DNA from: Byssothecium circinans
Lineage: Eukaryota > Ascomycota > Dothideomycetes > Pleosporales > Massarinaceae
Direction of reading: 5' to 3'
Length of the DNA stretch: 64,000 nucleotides
NCBI GenBank assembly: GCA_010015675.1
Contig: ML976994.1
Coordinates: 425,801-489,800, forward strand
Positions 1-13,099 of the stretch are shown here, one piece after another. Position numbers and translations under genes: made by a program. The notes under the pieces were generated by a model. The model was given only the letters and a program-made list of their open reading frames with translations, did no database searches and was not told the origin of the DNA. How positions within the stretch are numbered: position 1 is the first letter of the stretch; every line of letters starts with the position of its first letter.

Positions 1-1320
1 AGATATTTAGTAATATAAAAGAGCATGCTTTCCTTAATTCTAGATAGTAGAAGAGCTTCTTTAAGATTATCTATAGATATTAATGCTAGTAGGTAGTGCT
101 ATACGTTAGAAATATAACATCTAGTATAGTCGTTAGGTTATGTACTTAATTTAACGTAGACTAGGCAATGCACGTTTACCTAAGCTATGCTAAAGTAATA
201 GTTACTTCTATAGAAAGTGTTACTAAACAAAGCTATTATTAAAGAGTCCCTACTCTCTCTTAATATTAAAATGCACTGCTTAAGTACTTTACCTTAGATT
301 AGAAGGGTGGTAAAAATTACTTAATAGTTTACTATAGGTATAAGAAGGTAACCTTAGCAACGCCTTTAAAGGAATAGCCTCTTTAAAAGACTCTAGTTAA
401 ATCTACGCTATTAGTAATAGTAACAATTTCTTTTTATTAGCTAGAAATAGTCTAGAGAAGGCGAAAAACTGCCTAACGTAACTAAGTTTATAGTTTCTAA
501 GGATAGTGTTAATAGTTAGCTATAGTTCTTCTTTACAACTACTTATACAAGGTTCCGCTACGAGCGGTTAAGTTCTTGCTAGTATTAATATTGATACTAG
601 CTCTATCTAAGAAGAAACTCTAATCTTCTTTGCTACGGCAGAAATTACTAACTTATTGCAAGGATACCTGTCTACTACTCAACATCATGGATAGAAGTAC
701 TATAAAGTAGAGTAAAAGAGTAAGATCATTCCCACCAACACTAGTGAGTTCCTAGATACCGTCTTTATAAGGCTAGTTCTACTATTTACTAATATTGTAT
801 ATATTTACATTAACTTCTTTAGCTTTGTTAAAGAGGCACTTAACTTTATTACAAAATAAGCGACTATTGCGTTAATACACAGACTGCTGTAGAAGCTTAG
901 AGTACTTATCATTTTAACGCGTAAACTCTAAATTAGTTTAAAAACGTTTTCTAACAGCTATTCAGCCGTAGAAACTATAAAGATGAAGATAAATTAAAAC
1001 CTAAGATGTAAAGTCCTAAAGAGCATTATTATAGTGCATAGATATTGCTCTAAAAGAAAAGTCCTCTTCTTAGCTACATACTTAAACGCTTTCTTTAATA
1101 CGGCCTTATCACATATGTCTAAGTCTATTTATGATTTTAGCTTTATTGCTGCTACTAGAATTGATAACAAAGTAGACTCTAACTTTGTTACGCATCTTAA
1201 TAACTTTATTAATATGTGTAGAGAAAATTACGTTAACTAATATTACATTCTACATTATATTACATTAGCTATAACTATGGATAGTTCCCCTCTAGACATA
1301 CATTATACGTAGTAATGCTA
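1..1320 (+). pseudogene. RIP-degraded coding relic A, unknown function, 5' end outside window
   Basis: One + strand frame (codons starting at 122, 182, 242 and so on) reads through from about position 122 to 1320, interrupted almost only by TAA/TAG. The last part, 1034-1240, is fully open for 68 codons. The texture is protein-like: an Asn/Leu-rich segment near 422-480, a Thr/Ser segment near 540-620, a hydrophobic Phe/Ile-rich stretch near 782-840, then a basic stretch near 1040. No ATG-defined start is visible and the frame may enter from the left. No family recognised. Inference: a gene or transposon ORF killed by CpA-to-TpA mutation. Confidence 0.45.
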
Positions 1321-1920
1321 TGCATATTCTAGTTACATACTCTAACTCCTTAGGCTTTCTTTTTAAAACTATCTTTAATTGCGTTTATCTACCACATTGC
1401 TCGCAAGCCTTTTTGAGACTTGGTGCCTTAGTAGATAAACTCTGCAATAAACTTAAGTTATAGTTTTGTAAAATGTATTATTTAGAGGCCTACTCTAGCT
1501 CTACCGCGCAATCTTATTAACAGCGCGTACTGTCTGCATCAATTGATTAGTCGTAATTAAAAGCTAAAATAATATATTTTTTTTACTTTTAGCGTAAGCT
1601 AGATCACTCTATGCGTTATAGCCATGCATTTTGCGACGTATGCGTAGTAATCTTCGCGGAACACTAAAATAGCGTAGAATATACCTACAAGCTTACTAAA
1701 TATTAATTTTATAGGTATTAGAAGCTACTTACTATTAGACTAAAACTATCTACCGTCAGCACTAGGCTTTTAGTCCTTGATAGTAGGGGTATTTAAGGTA
1801 TATTCACTCTTAAAGTTATAAAAGAGCTAGACGTAGCAAGGGATCTCCTATATCTTATATATAATAACGTTGACCTTACTCTTAGTATAAGCTCTAGTAT
1901 AACTATTACATCTAACACCT
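1321..1920. other. AT-rich RIPed spacer, no gene recognised
   Basis: TpA-rich sequence with no frame that I could follow for more than a few tens of codons. A GC-richer patch at about 1390-1430 and a CpG-containing patch near 1500-1530 are the least mutated parts. Nothing specific is assigned. Confidence 0.3.
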
Positions 1921-2640
1921 AAAGCTTATAGTTACTAATAGTGTAAAGGGGGTCTTATTATTTTAATAAGATTTCTAAAGCGTATAGTGCTAGAGTATAT
2001 ATCCCTATTTAAAGCCTTTGTAAGGAGAGTGTTTCTTATACATCACCCTATGATAGTAACTACTAGAATCCTTACTTTAGTTACTTCCCTAGCAATATAT
2101 AGTTTATATAGGGCAACTAAAATAGAATCCTATGTTAGAGAAGCTTTTAGGTTAAATACGTGCCTTTTTAGTGGCCTTAGAAATAATTTAGATATTTTAG
2201 CTATAAAGTTCGCTGTTACAACTATAAGTGTTATCTCTTCAAAGCTGTGCATTCTTTCAACGTACAATGGGGCTAAGAGTAGGAGAAGAGATTACAGTAC
2301 ATAAAAATAATAATATTTAAAAATTACTTATTTATGCTATAGGATATATTTACTACTAATTTAGCTAAGTAGAAGATGCGGTTCTAGTCTACAACGCGTA
2401 AGTACCTCTTATAAAGATTATTAAAACTGCTAACGTACATAGGGCAAGGGCAACCTCTACGGCCCTGTTATACTTTCCTATAAAATTTATTCTTGAACTA
2501 GGTTTCCTACCAGACGGTAAGGCTAGAAAGCATAATAATCCTATTAATCCCGTAGAATAAGAGGTAAGAGTAATCTAGGATACTCTAATAGGCTTTATTA
2601 TATCTATTAGTATAAGCTACTCTTAATTACTCTATTTATC
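1921..2640 (+). pseudogene. RIP-degraded coding relic, unknown function
   Basis: A frame in phase with 1921 contains a 105-codon open stretch (1987-2304) and extends on both sides with only TAA/TAG stops. The translation is rich in Leu, Ile, Val and Arg, with hydrophobic runs such as LTLVTSLAIYSLY, so a membrane protein is possible, although RIP itself raises Ile/Leu/Tyr content. No family recognised. The end is arbitrary, where the frame becomes unconvincing. Confidence 0.35.
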
Positions 2641-2791
2641 TCTAGCTATCTTTACTTGGCTTCGCTTTCGGGACCAGTTCTTCCCCCGTATATTTCGATT
2701 GTTTGATGCAATGGTAAATACGCAAAGTAGCTAGAATAAGCATCTTAATTATATTAGTAAACGCTAACGACCTAGGTATTTCTAGATTAAC

Positions 2792-4030
2792 ATGCTTCTT
2801 AATGATAAACTAGAGCTAGATAATGTGTTAAAAATTACGGACATGAAAATTTCATTAGCAAAGTTTCTAGTAGATTACAATTTCTATAGTATCATACAAG
2901 GACTTTTTTTTACGTCCTTTTTCTTTAAACTACACGGCCTACTAAAAAGAGGAAGAAATACCCTTGCCTACGTTAGATCTATTTAATGTAAAAGTCCTAA
3001 TACAAGTGCACTTCTAAAAAGAATTTTATAAGAATACCCTAACGCATCTTTTATAACTACTAAAGGTATTAAGCTTAGTTCTCTTAACGAAGCATTGTGC
3101 TCTGAATATAGATGATATAACAAAGTTATGTCCTTTAACATCTATAGTCCTAATTAGGAGGTTATGGTTTATTTAAGCTTTAATTAGCTATAGAAAAGAG
3201 AGATTAGCGGGTTTCCCTAAAGCATCTTAAATTTAATAAAAAAATAATTAATAGAAGCGTATTTTAGATGACCTAACTATTAGATTATTGACTATAAAAC
3301 CAAGGGTAGGTCTACCTGCTACAAATTAAGGAAGTAGAAGAGGAGGAATACTTCTAACATGCATCTTTAGTTAAAGAAAGCAAAAAGAATAAAATAGCCA
3401 AGGTCGTCTGTATATAATAGAAAGAAATTCATGCAGCAATAGATTTGCTATAGTATTGCTACAGCTAATCATGAATAGTATAGATAAGGCTAGGATAGAG
3501 TTGTAAGGCAAAGAAAGTCACGCTAGCAAGCTAATTATGTAAGGCGATTAAGTAAAAAGAGGGACTAAATATAAATAGTTCTAGCAAATCTTATGCCATT
3601 TTTAGCATACTTGCTTATAGGGGTCTTTATAAATTTGTTATATAGCTAGTTAGTCAACTAACCATCTAGCCTCTTTAGTAACGGTAAATGCGATGCAACA
3701 TTAATATAGTTATTAACAGCACTATATCTATCTCATATAACGGACGCCTAGGGGATAGACCTTTAGTTTAGTTTTATTAGCATAGCGCCCTAATAAGCTT
3801 TACTTATAATAATACTCTTGGCCTTACAACCTAAGTACCTACGCCTAAACTGCTATACGTTAATTCTAGGCTAGTGACCTACTAATCAAGCCTAGTTAGC
3901 TTACTATTTTGTATTCCTTATAAAAAACGCTTTCATGGAAAGCCTTATACAGTAACTTATACGGAGCTTTTAGCAAAGAGCCTTTACGCAACTATCTTAT
4001 TATGCTTATAAATTAGCGTCCTTTACAGTA
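2792..4030 (+). pseudogene. RIP-degraded coding relic, unknown function
   Basis: Starts at an ATG at 2792. The first 64 codons are open (2792-2986), and the same frame continues to about 4030 broken almost solely by TAA/TAG. Basic Lys/Arg-rich segments (about 3300-3420 and 3500-3570) are followed by a hydrophobic segment near 3590-3660. The length in one phase, over 400 codons, argues for a former gene. No catalytic motif or domain recognised. Confidence 0.4.
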
Positions 4031-4440
4031 AGCTAGAACGCGCGTAACGTTAAGGCTACTATCTATAGTAGCTCTTAATAGCTTTTATGCGTACGCGTCT
4101 ATAGTTTACGCTCGTAGGTACGCTACCTTATCATCCTTACTCGTACGCGTATAATACTAACAACTCTAATACCTAAGCCTTTACAGTTACTCTTAGTTAA
4201 CCTAGCAATGGTATATATACTCCCTACTACTAAAAAGCTTATACTAACGGCTAAGATAATGCCTGTAATAAAGACTTATTGCAGCCTCTGTCTAAGACCT
4301 TTAGGCACGTTATTGATTATGGCCTGTCTATAGAAAGGCAGAAGGTAAAGAACAAGGACTATCAAGACTTAATATAAGAAGAGCGTAGGCAAACATATAG
4401 GTTTACGTTTAGCTATAGTGGCTATGGCTAATAAGTTACT

Positions 4441-7400
4441 AAGACTAGTCAACGGGCTGTCGTGGTAGAGCTACGTAAACAGCAGCATAATAATAATTTA
4501 AAGGATAAGCTTATCGCATGGCTTCTTGCCGCTGCACCGTAGAAGCCTGAAGTTGGGTGTATCTGCAAAGCAAATATCTGCATAGCTTAGCTATCCTTAC
4601 TGTCCCACTTTCTATATGTAATCTCTAAGGCTTATTATTATCTAAGTAGTTATCCGCATCTCTATCCTCTTTCTAATACCGTAACTATACTTCTAACCTT
4701 CCTAGGGGCCCTAGGATGTCTAAGGTCCTAACTTATAGCGTAAGCCTTTATCTTTGACATGGCAGTTATAAAGCTTAAGGCTAGACTAGCGGTTAGTTCA
4801 CTTTCTTATTCGCTCGCATAATTGCTTTATCTCTCTGCTATTTAGCCTAGTCTCTTGCATTTCTGTATGCTCTAGCGCTTTGCTAGAATTTCTCTAGATT
4901 ACTAATCATAGAGTTCTTTAAGAATATCACATTCTATAATAGGGGAGTCAATTTTGCAGGAAGTCTAAAAGCATTTAATCGTGCGTTAGGGGGAAAGGAT
5001 GTTTACTGCTTTATCCTCGCATCTAATTAAGGACTATATAATCTTTAAAGAGGGCAAAAGTTCTAATTAAAAATAAGATGCTTATTTACATGAGCTTTAA
5101 GTCTATTAATATTATAAAAAAGCTAGCACATTTGCTTCCTATTAAAGAAAGACACATAGGTAGATCCGCCGTTGCTAAAGAATCTAGTAATATAGTATTA
5201 CTTATTTTATATATAAACTACTTAATTAGCTTTATTTACTACCTTACTAGATTCTACTACTATGGTACCTATAGCTTTAATAATGCGCTAGGTTTCCCTT
5301 AGGTCCCATGACACAGTCCTAATTGATAAAGCACTCTTAGTAGAATTAGTGCTTGCAGTGCTAATAGGTTATATAATCGCACCCCCTATCTTTCTTAATA
5401 GGTAAGGTATACTTTAGATACTTCTTTACTATCTTTTTAATAGCTACCTTGCTTGCTTTATTTTATTGCGCCTATTTATCCCTCTGCTTTCATCTACTAG
5501 TTTAATATGTATACTTATCATAAGTTTCCCTCTTATGCTATTTAACCTTATGGATGAGGCATAGGTGATAACCGCAGGCTACGCATCTAAATTTGTTACC
5601 CTCATTACCGCCTAAGTAGATTTAACTTAACGTGCATCCTAGAGCTATACACTATACAAAGCTAGGAACATTACAAAGAGCTTTATGGGTTGCGAACGTA
5701 TTATATTCCTTAAAAGTCTTTAATGTAGCATACGCTTAGACCTAGTAATACTAGAGAAGGATTTTATAATTTATTTTAGGATATTTGATATTGCGCTAGC
5801 CTTTAGTAGCTAACTCTGCTTCTATCTAAGAAGTAAAACAGCTATAACACGTCTTAGGTGCATGTATGCAATTAGTGAGAGAAGGGAAGTTAGTAACTAG
5901 TATTGCCTCGCCACATACTACGCAGTCTTAGTTGTTAGGTGTTTCTAGTTTTAGAGGCAGTAGCATAGATATAACTGCACTAAGTTAGTCTCTAAAGCGC
6001 GATTATTAATTAAAAAATTAAGTAGTCTAAACAAAATCACTTCTATAATTAATATTTAGGAAAACATTGTATCTTTAGTCTTTATTAGCCTCCCTAGCGG
6101 CCTAATCTAAATTAGAGGAGCTTAATTTAATAGGGTCTCCTACAGTTCCAAGCTAATAAGGCCTTCTTCGCCTTCGCGGTTTAGCGCCGTTCTATAAAGC
6201 CCTCCCCCTAGGCGTAGATTGAAACGGACGGAATGTTTTACCTATTCAATTTCCTAAGATTAGCTTAAGATTAGGGTATTAAACATTAACTAATTTAGAG
6301 CCTAGCGTATGTCTAGAGGGCTATAGTATATAAACGCTAAGTATTATTTTAGCTTAGCTGCTATGTATAGAGATAGAAGCTTCCCTTAACTTTATAGTAG
6401 AAATAATAACTAAACTAGGTGACTATATGCTTTCTCTAATAGGATTAGGGTGATAAAGAAAGAATTCTCTTAGTATATAAGGTATGAAGCAGTTATAAGT
6501 AAGTCGTTTAGGCTAGCGCAGCCTGCCTATGTTAGTCTATTCCTCTATCGCTCAGTGCTGCGCCTTAGTAGATAAGGTTTTATTTTATAGCTAACAAGCT
6601 TATTAAGGCAGGAATCCTAGTGGTAACATGATTAAGGCTTTACCTAAGGTTGCTTATGCCCCTTCATACGTAAAAAAGAAAGAGGTATTAATTAGTAAAG
6701 GATTATTATAAAGGAATAGTAGGACCTAGGATTCTACCTATAGGACAATTACTCTAGGAGTTCTAAAATAGACGCTTGGTCTACCAGGGTGCTTGCTGCA
6801 AGCTATAGCGGCAACGCGGGCTAACTGCCTAAGAATACCTTGCAAGGCGAGCTAGAGCTAGTTAGTAATACCTAGGTTTTGCACTATATTTATGTAACTA
6901 CTATATTAAGCTTAATACCTAGTAGCATCGCTACGTCTATGTCTTAAGGTCTTAGCTTTAAGGTATATATAAGATTTCTTGCATCTACCCTTAGCGTAGC
7001 GGCAGGAAACGCATATAAGACTATAGTTTTCCCTAGGTTAAGTTAATAGCCTTATAAGCTTCTATACTTACTCCTTTGATTATACCTTAACGTGCCTACA
7101 TCTAGTAAGGAACGGGACGATTCCTTAGATAATATAGAACTAACGTGCAAGTTTAATACTATAGATAATGACGCTCTTTTGAGTCGACCTAAGGCAGCTA
7201 TTAATCTAAGGACGAGGCTAAGTACACTAAAACGCTTAAATCTACAAAAATGCTTAAATCTACTAAAACGCTCAAATCTACTAAAACGCCTAAAAATGAC
7301 GCTAGTTCCTAAACCTACGGCAACTACTAATATAGCTAAAGGATAAGCTAGTGCTTCTAAGACTAAAGGCGATATTATCATTAAAGATAGAAGTAACAAT

Positions 7401-7797
7401 AGTGATGCTAGATAATAGGCAGAGAAATAGTGCTTGCTTAGAATAAATCATTAGGAACCCGCGAGGTATAAGAAAATATATAATATAATGCTACTATTTA
7501 CGTAGATGAATATACTAGAGCGGTAAGTTATACTAAGTAAGCTTAGGACGTTCCATAAGACTAAGTAGTTTAGGGTATTTAAAAAAGAGATAAGAACTGT
7601 ATGTGAGCTTACCTAGAGGCACAATTGAAATCTCAAGGAAGCACGCCCGCTTTGTAGGTGGTGGAAGAGACTTAAAGGCGGATTACTATAAAGATTATAA
7701 GCTAAGCTAGATAAAAAATTGTTACACAAATTTAGAGGGACTTTAGTATGATTCTACGTGGTAGAGATTGAATAGGCTATACTACTTAGGCGTCTAA
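4441..7797 (+). pseudogene. Patchwork of + strand coding relics, unknown function
   Basis: Several + strand segments look coding but lie in different phases. A Lys/Gln/Asn-rich segment starts at 4441. An Ala/Phe-rich segment covers about 6134-6290. A convincing segment at about 6610-6800 reads NPSGNMIKALPKVAYAP and continues to a Cys/Arg-rich stretch. Another lies at about 6903-7345, with 84 open codons at 7092-7346. Frame changes between them may be indels, introns or separate genes. The strand bias is consistent. The right end is abutted by a degraded LTR at about 7798, which may have truncated the last reading frame. No family recognised; boundaries are approximate. Confidence 0.35.
7227..7294 (+). 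repeat. 18-bp tandem repeat inside coding relic, about 3.8 copies
   Basis: Four successive units of ctaaaacgcttaaatcta with 1-3 changes each, starting at 7227, 7245, 7263 and 7281 (the last partial). The 18-bp period is a multiple of three and keeps the + frame, giving a repeated Leu/Lys/Arg/Asn hexapeptide. This supports the + strand frame as the coding one; the open minus frame over the same interval (7052-7399) is its shadow. Confidence 0.7.
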
Positions 7798-7990
7798 AGT
7801 AGCATAAAGTAACAAATAGCTTAACCTATAGTTAGGGGGTTAGATTAGTAGATAAGTAAAAGGTTTTAATACTTAACATGGGCATATAGTGTACACTATA
7901 CTCTTTATTTAGTACTAGAAAAGAATATAATTGCTTTAGCTACTAAATACGCGTCCCTTCTACAAGTTATTCTACTAGTAGCTAAGCCCT
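7798..7990 (+). mobile_element. Degraded solo LTR of the gypsy family
   Basis: Sequence from about 7798 matches the LTRs of the two gypsy copies in order: the start region (agtaac..atagcttaacctatag), the middle (gaaaagaatataattgctttagctactaaatac) and the gcgtcccttctac segment. It is more diverged than the LTRs at 16398 and 50371, and its 3' end beyond about 7990 is not alignable by eye. No internal element sequence follows, so it is a solo LTR or a truncated fragment. No target duplication could be identified. Confidence 0.65.
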
Positions 7991-10252
7991 ATTTAGATAA
8001 TAATACGCTTTACTATAGGCTCTAGAGCCTAAGGCTAATCTTGATATTAAGCCATAAGATAAGGTGTAGACGGGTAGGCGTGCAAGTAGTGTCTAGGCAT
8101 AAGTAGAAAAAAAGAAGGGCTAATACCTTAGTGCTATTTTCTTGCATAGTTATAGACGTGTAATAAGGGAGACAGGCTTTAATATATATCTATTTTTAGT
8201 TTACTACTCTATGAACTCTATATTGCCTATGTAACAGGCTGTCCCTTATTACGCATGCTCTCTAAAGGAGCTGCTCTCTATCTCCCCCTTCGCCTTCTTT
8301 GATACGCTACGTATCTACATGTGAGGAGTCCTCTCTAGCATATTAAAAAGCTGCCCCTCCCCCCTCTTAGCGCTGGAAAGATCTAGGCGTCCCTTGGTTA
8401 AGTAGGAGGTTAAGTGTAAGTGAATTTTGTATTCTTTAGTAAGCGCTACGCGAAAAGGTGTAAAATGGCCTAAGAGTGCTTTTTTAGATGCCTACTAAAA
8501 ATACTTTACGGGATTCCTATGTATAAATAGTAGAGCTAGGACTATAAGCATTTGCATAATTATATCCTACTACCTAATAAAAGTGTGGCTAAGTCTTCTT
8601 ATATATACTATATATATTTTAATTATAGGATGCGTATTTTAGATACTTTTAAGTTCATTAATTTAGTATACTAGAATTATTACTATAGTAGTATATTGTC
8701 TAACTTAAGATACTAAACGCTAATTTAATTAAGGCAAATAGTATAGTAGGTGAAACACCTTAGAAAAGCTATTCTATAAGAACTTCTTATTACTATTTAA
8801 CCTTTAATTATGAACCTAAGTGTAGCTTATTACCCTTCCAGCTAAGCAACCTACTAAATTCTACAAACTATATCAAACTTAGCCATATTAACTAGATTCT
8901 TAACCTTATATCACTAAATATAATATACTCTAGCCTAATTATAAGCTTAGTACTTAGTATTATAAGTGTAGAGTTATTTGTATTACGCCTACTAGACTTT
9001 ACACGCTACTTAGTTTACATACACTAATTATTAGCCTTTATAGGCTCCTATATAGCATTATTAGTACCTCTTACTCTTAATATTTTACTTAGTACGAATA
9101 TTTAAATTATAACAGTTGACTAGCATTAAGGCAAATTTATACTAGTAAGCTTTATAGTAGTTTGTCTCTTAGTAATAACTATGCTAGTGCTTAAGGGTAT
9201 CTTTTTAAAAGGGCGAATTATATCTCTTGCATAGTTATGCGACTAGTGCTATAGCCTATTCGCATAGTTTAGAGAATATTTATCTACTTTACAAGGTCTT
9301 GACAGTCGCGATCTAAAAAACCTACTAACTAAAAGAAGGAAAGCTAGCAAGTCCTTTGTAACTTTATAATTACGTTAATTATCTGTTTAAGTTACTAAAG
9401 ACTTACTTAATTAGATTTTATATTACATACACCTTTGTACGTTATTATTTATAAAGCTATCTAACATAGTTCATACCTATAGCTAGATTTGCCTATTTAA
9501 AGGACTATGTAAATGAAAATAGTATCTAGAGGAACGCCGCGTTTATGTAATTAATGGTTAATATAATACACCTAGTTAACAAAATATTGCCTATAGGAGC
9601 TACTATAATAGATTATTATACAAATCTACGTTAACTTTAATCTTAGGAAGCACTAGCAACTCTCCTTAATTATCGTTGGCATAGTAGCTAAGGATATCTT
9701 AAAAAGCTAAAGTTAAGCTTAACTAATACTAAGAAGATAGATGCATCTTATTTAGAGATTAGTATAGTCTAAAATTAAAATTATACCCCTATCTTACTTG
9801 CCTACTTTTATTATCGCGCGCAATGTAATAAATGTTTACTTCGTAAGTTATAGGAGAATCTTTAGGGCGAATAGTATCTCTATAGGTCCATGTTAGATTA
9901 TAGAGATAGTATAGTTGTGTGTTGCTATAGACTATGTCACTTCGTCTATTAGCTCCCTATTCTAAACGATTTAGAGTCCGTGTATTTAATAAAAGCAAAG
10001 GCGTGGTAGCTAGGCTTTACGCTAGCCACACTCTTAAAAGTAGTGTATTGTTATGATGTCTAGAGTACTATACAAGGAAAAACACGCATTTAATAGAAAG
10101 TACAGCTCTAGCTACTAAGCTAAAAATAATAAGCCCTATGTCTTAATCTAATAACACCTAGCTAGTTATTATAATGTATTATCGTTTAGTATTAGTTAGT
10201 ACTAGAGTCGTCGCCAAGGAAAAGGCTAAGAGGGGGGAGGAAGGTATTTAAA
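7991..10252. other. RIPed intergenic region with an imperfect inverted repeat
   Basis: No frame was followed convincingly here. At 8159-8256 two arms sharing the core gtaataaggga (left, + strand) and its reverse complement near 8240-8250 flank about 70 bp, possibly a small hairpin element. A less mutated GC-rich stretch surrounds 8230-8400. The rest is TpA-saturated and gene-free as far as I can see. Confidence 0.3.
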
Positions 10253-12340
10253 TGCATGGGCGTTTAGTTATAGACAGCAATAAATCTGTAACTAGGGGCG
10301 GCGACTCTGCGGTTAATAGTAAGGTCATATTAAATAAGCTTACGACCTTAGGTATTAGACTTTTGTGCGTTGTATTAATCCGCGTTTTATTTAATTGCGC
10401 TTAGTGCTTATTAGTATAATCTCTAACGGTAGTAGACAGAAGAATATGCCTGCAAGTACGGAATAAGAAAGGGAAAAAAACACGTAGCAAGCAATTACGT
10501 GGAAATGCATAGCTAAAAGGGTGTTGTTATTTATAGCTTTATAATTATTGCTACTTATAATCTTTATAATGCTATGCAAGTGTGCAAGATTATAATTAGT
10601 AGCTTTATAAGGAGCATACGCTACGCCTCCCACGCCATGTCCTTAATGTCGCTTTCTGCGAAATAGTACGGCAAAGTTAATAAAGACAAATCTTAGTCCT
10701 AGGTAGTAATATTTTACGTGTAAATATAGCTTGTATTATAAAACTATTTTAAGAGTACTACTACTATTTCTGATAGCTAGGTAGGATTACTTTTATTTCC
10801 CGTCTAACTTATTAGTATTAGGCTCTTTGAACTCTCTATAATCTTTTCTACGAACTTAAATAGCGTTTTATGCATCTACACGCACTATGGCATTAATTTG
10901 TTAAGATATTGCTTTACCCATGTGATATTCTTAGTAAAATTATTAATGAGCTTTTCTACGCTTTTAAGCTTATTCTCTATAACAGTCTAAAGTTTAAGCC
11001 TTTCTTTAATGATTAGATCCTATAGTTTTATGTTAGCAAGCCTTAACTATTCTATTTACGCGGCGTCGACCTAGTTATTTATCTAATGCGTGACTTCTTA
11101 TGCGGGACTGTGCTACTAATTTAGGGGAAGGTAGTAGTTAGATTAGTTATAAGTAGTATCTTACGCCGTTTTAAAGATAAAGGCTAGATTAGCCTAGAAC
11201 CTATAGTTAGTTATAGCGTTAAGGTGCTAATACAGCATTACCTTATTATGGTAGTTGTTATACGGCACAGACTCTATGTCGTCGCGCGCTATTTCTGACA
11301 GGTATTCAGGGCTATAGCGACAAAAATATCCCTCTTTAATAGCGTACGGTCGATAAGATAAGTTTGCACCAGCTAGAAAAATAGTAAACAGGTAGGTCCG
11401 CCTTGCTAGTATTACTAGTATAGAGCCTAAAACTATACGTTTTCATGTTCTTAAAACGCCGCACTAGCCACGCCTTTAACACAATATTTCTTTTACAAAA
11501 ACGTTAGTAATTTTAGCCTATAATATCTCCTTATTAGTTATAGTAGTATACTAAAGAAGAAGAGGTAGTACTACTAGAGCTTACTAGACTGCTAAATCGT
11601 AAAGCTATTAACTAGGACAAAGTTTAATTAGCCTATAATGCATGGCTGCAGACGGTATATAGACTAAAAAGTCTAGCTATACTCTTTATAAAGTAGCGTA
11701 ATCTTCGTTAACAGAACAAATAGAATCTATAGTAGAATAAGTCTTTACTTAGCTAAAGAAGCCCTATTAGTCGTTTAGTGCACGTGGAACGTGTAGGAGT
11801 AGTTACGTAAGTGCTAACTACTTCTACATAGACTAAGGGAGAATGCAATCTATAGCGGCCTTAGTAATTAACGCAGTCCTATATATCGCGTAAAGTTAAA
11901 GTCTTTAAAGATCTAGACTTATATAGAGCCCCTTTCTAGTAGGGGAGATCCTATGCTTAAGTAAGTCTTAGTAAGTAATCACCTAAGGCTAGCTTACTAA
12001 CATTTATTCTAGTATATATTAGAAGTAAGTAGATTTATTTATATAGCTATTATAATCCTTCTAATCTTGCAAGTTCTATGAATACTAAAGGGGTAGAAGG
12101 TTTACTTTAATTTCTATAAGACATAATTCTAGATGCATAGATAGCAAATTTTAAGTCTTGCTATTCCTATACTTTTTATAAAAATTCTAGTACTTCTACT
12201 CTACCTTTGGCTGCTTAGTCTGTCTAGACGTTCCATTAGCAAACGTCTAATTCATGACATAGCTTATTAATATAAGATGTAGATACTTATCTATCTCTTA
12301 AACCTATAGCCCTTAGTCCGTATACCTATGATGTTAGGAT
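10253..12340 (+). pseudogene. RIP-degraded coding relic B, unknown function
   Basis: An ATG at 10253 opens about 50 codons without a stop (MHGRLVIDSNKSVTRGG at its start). A + strand frame with only TAA/TAG stops is very clear from about 11040 to 12350, including a run of acidic then Leu-rich residues near 11550-11620 and a Gln/Asn-rich stretch near 11700. The link between 10402 and 11040 is less certain and may include a frame change. A coiled-coil relic begins at 12328 in another phase and could be the same gene's C-terminus. No family recognised. Confidence 0.42.
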
Positions 12341-12990
12341 CTCGCAACATAACCCCTATAGTAGTAGTAGGAGAGGAAGCTAATATGTAGCCTATAGTAA
12401 AGAGCGTAGTCTATTATAACCTAACAAATAAAAACTAAGTTATTTACTAGATATTACTATCTTACTTTCACGTAATTAACACTACGCTTTAGACGCTCTA
12501 ATATTATTATAACACTAATACATGGTTCACACAAAAGCATGCAAAGGTTCTAGAATACTTGCGAGTATAGATAACTATATTAGAAGGCGAAGTTGAACGT
12601 AGGCGTAGACATAGTAAGGAGATAAATTAAAATAGTATTACGCTTAGTAGTAAGAATGTGATGCTGCATAGTAGTATAAATAGGCTTTCACGTAAAATAA
12701 AGAATCTTAAGAAGGCTAATAAGAATTTCTAGGAGCATAACTAAGATCTGTAACTACGTTACATAGAAGATAAAGCTTAGATAAACGCGGTAACTACTAA
12801 GCTCTGCAAATAGAAAGCAGAGGCTAAAGAGTTAAAGAAATAGTACGAAAACACGAAGATAGACCTTAATAAGGAGAGGGCCAAGAACGTTAACTACAAG
12901 AAAATAATTAACCTGCAGGAAGAAGACAGTATACCGAAGAAACAGTCTTATTAGCAGCGACATAGAGGGGAGTACAACCTATAGTTTTAA
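12328..12990 (+). pseudogene. RIP-degraded coiled-coil protein relic
   Basis: From tandem ATGs at 12328/12331 one frame runs about 220 codons with TAA/TAG as the only stops. Its second half (about 12560-12960) is dense in Lys, Glu, Arg, Asn and Leu with heptad-like spacing, for example KIKNLKKANKNF and KAEAKELKK, typical of a coiled coil. It ends near a TAG/TAA cluster at 12985-12990. It overlaps the end of the upstream relic in a different phase, so it may be its C-terminal part after a frameshift. Function unknown. Confidence 0.5.
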
Positions 12991-13099
12991 TATATAAGAT
13001 AAATACTATTCTATATTAAGTCTCCTTTTCTTTTATAGTTTAAATACTAGCTCTTTTTATTAGCCTAAAAAAGCTAATATTTACTATACCTTTAAACAA

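Noticed and set aside
5078..5302. 74-codon open + frame
   Set aside because: Short, Ile/Tyr-rich and not supported by extension in phase on either side; the neighbouring relic reads in another phase.
7052..7399. 115-codon open minus-strand frame
   Set aside because: It is the antisense of the + strand relic, and its Arg/Phe repeats are the shadow of the 18-bp coding repeat.
10391..10633. 80-codon open minus-strand frame
   Set aside because: It overlaps the start of the + relic opening at the 10253 ATG and does not extend in either direction; probably chance.
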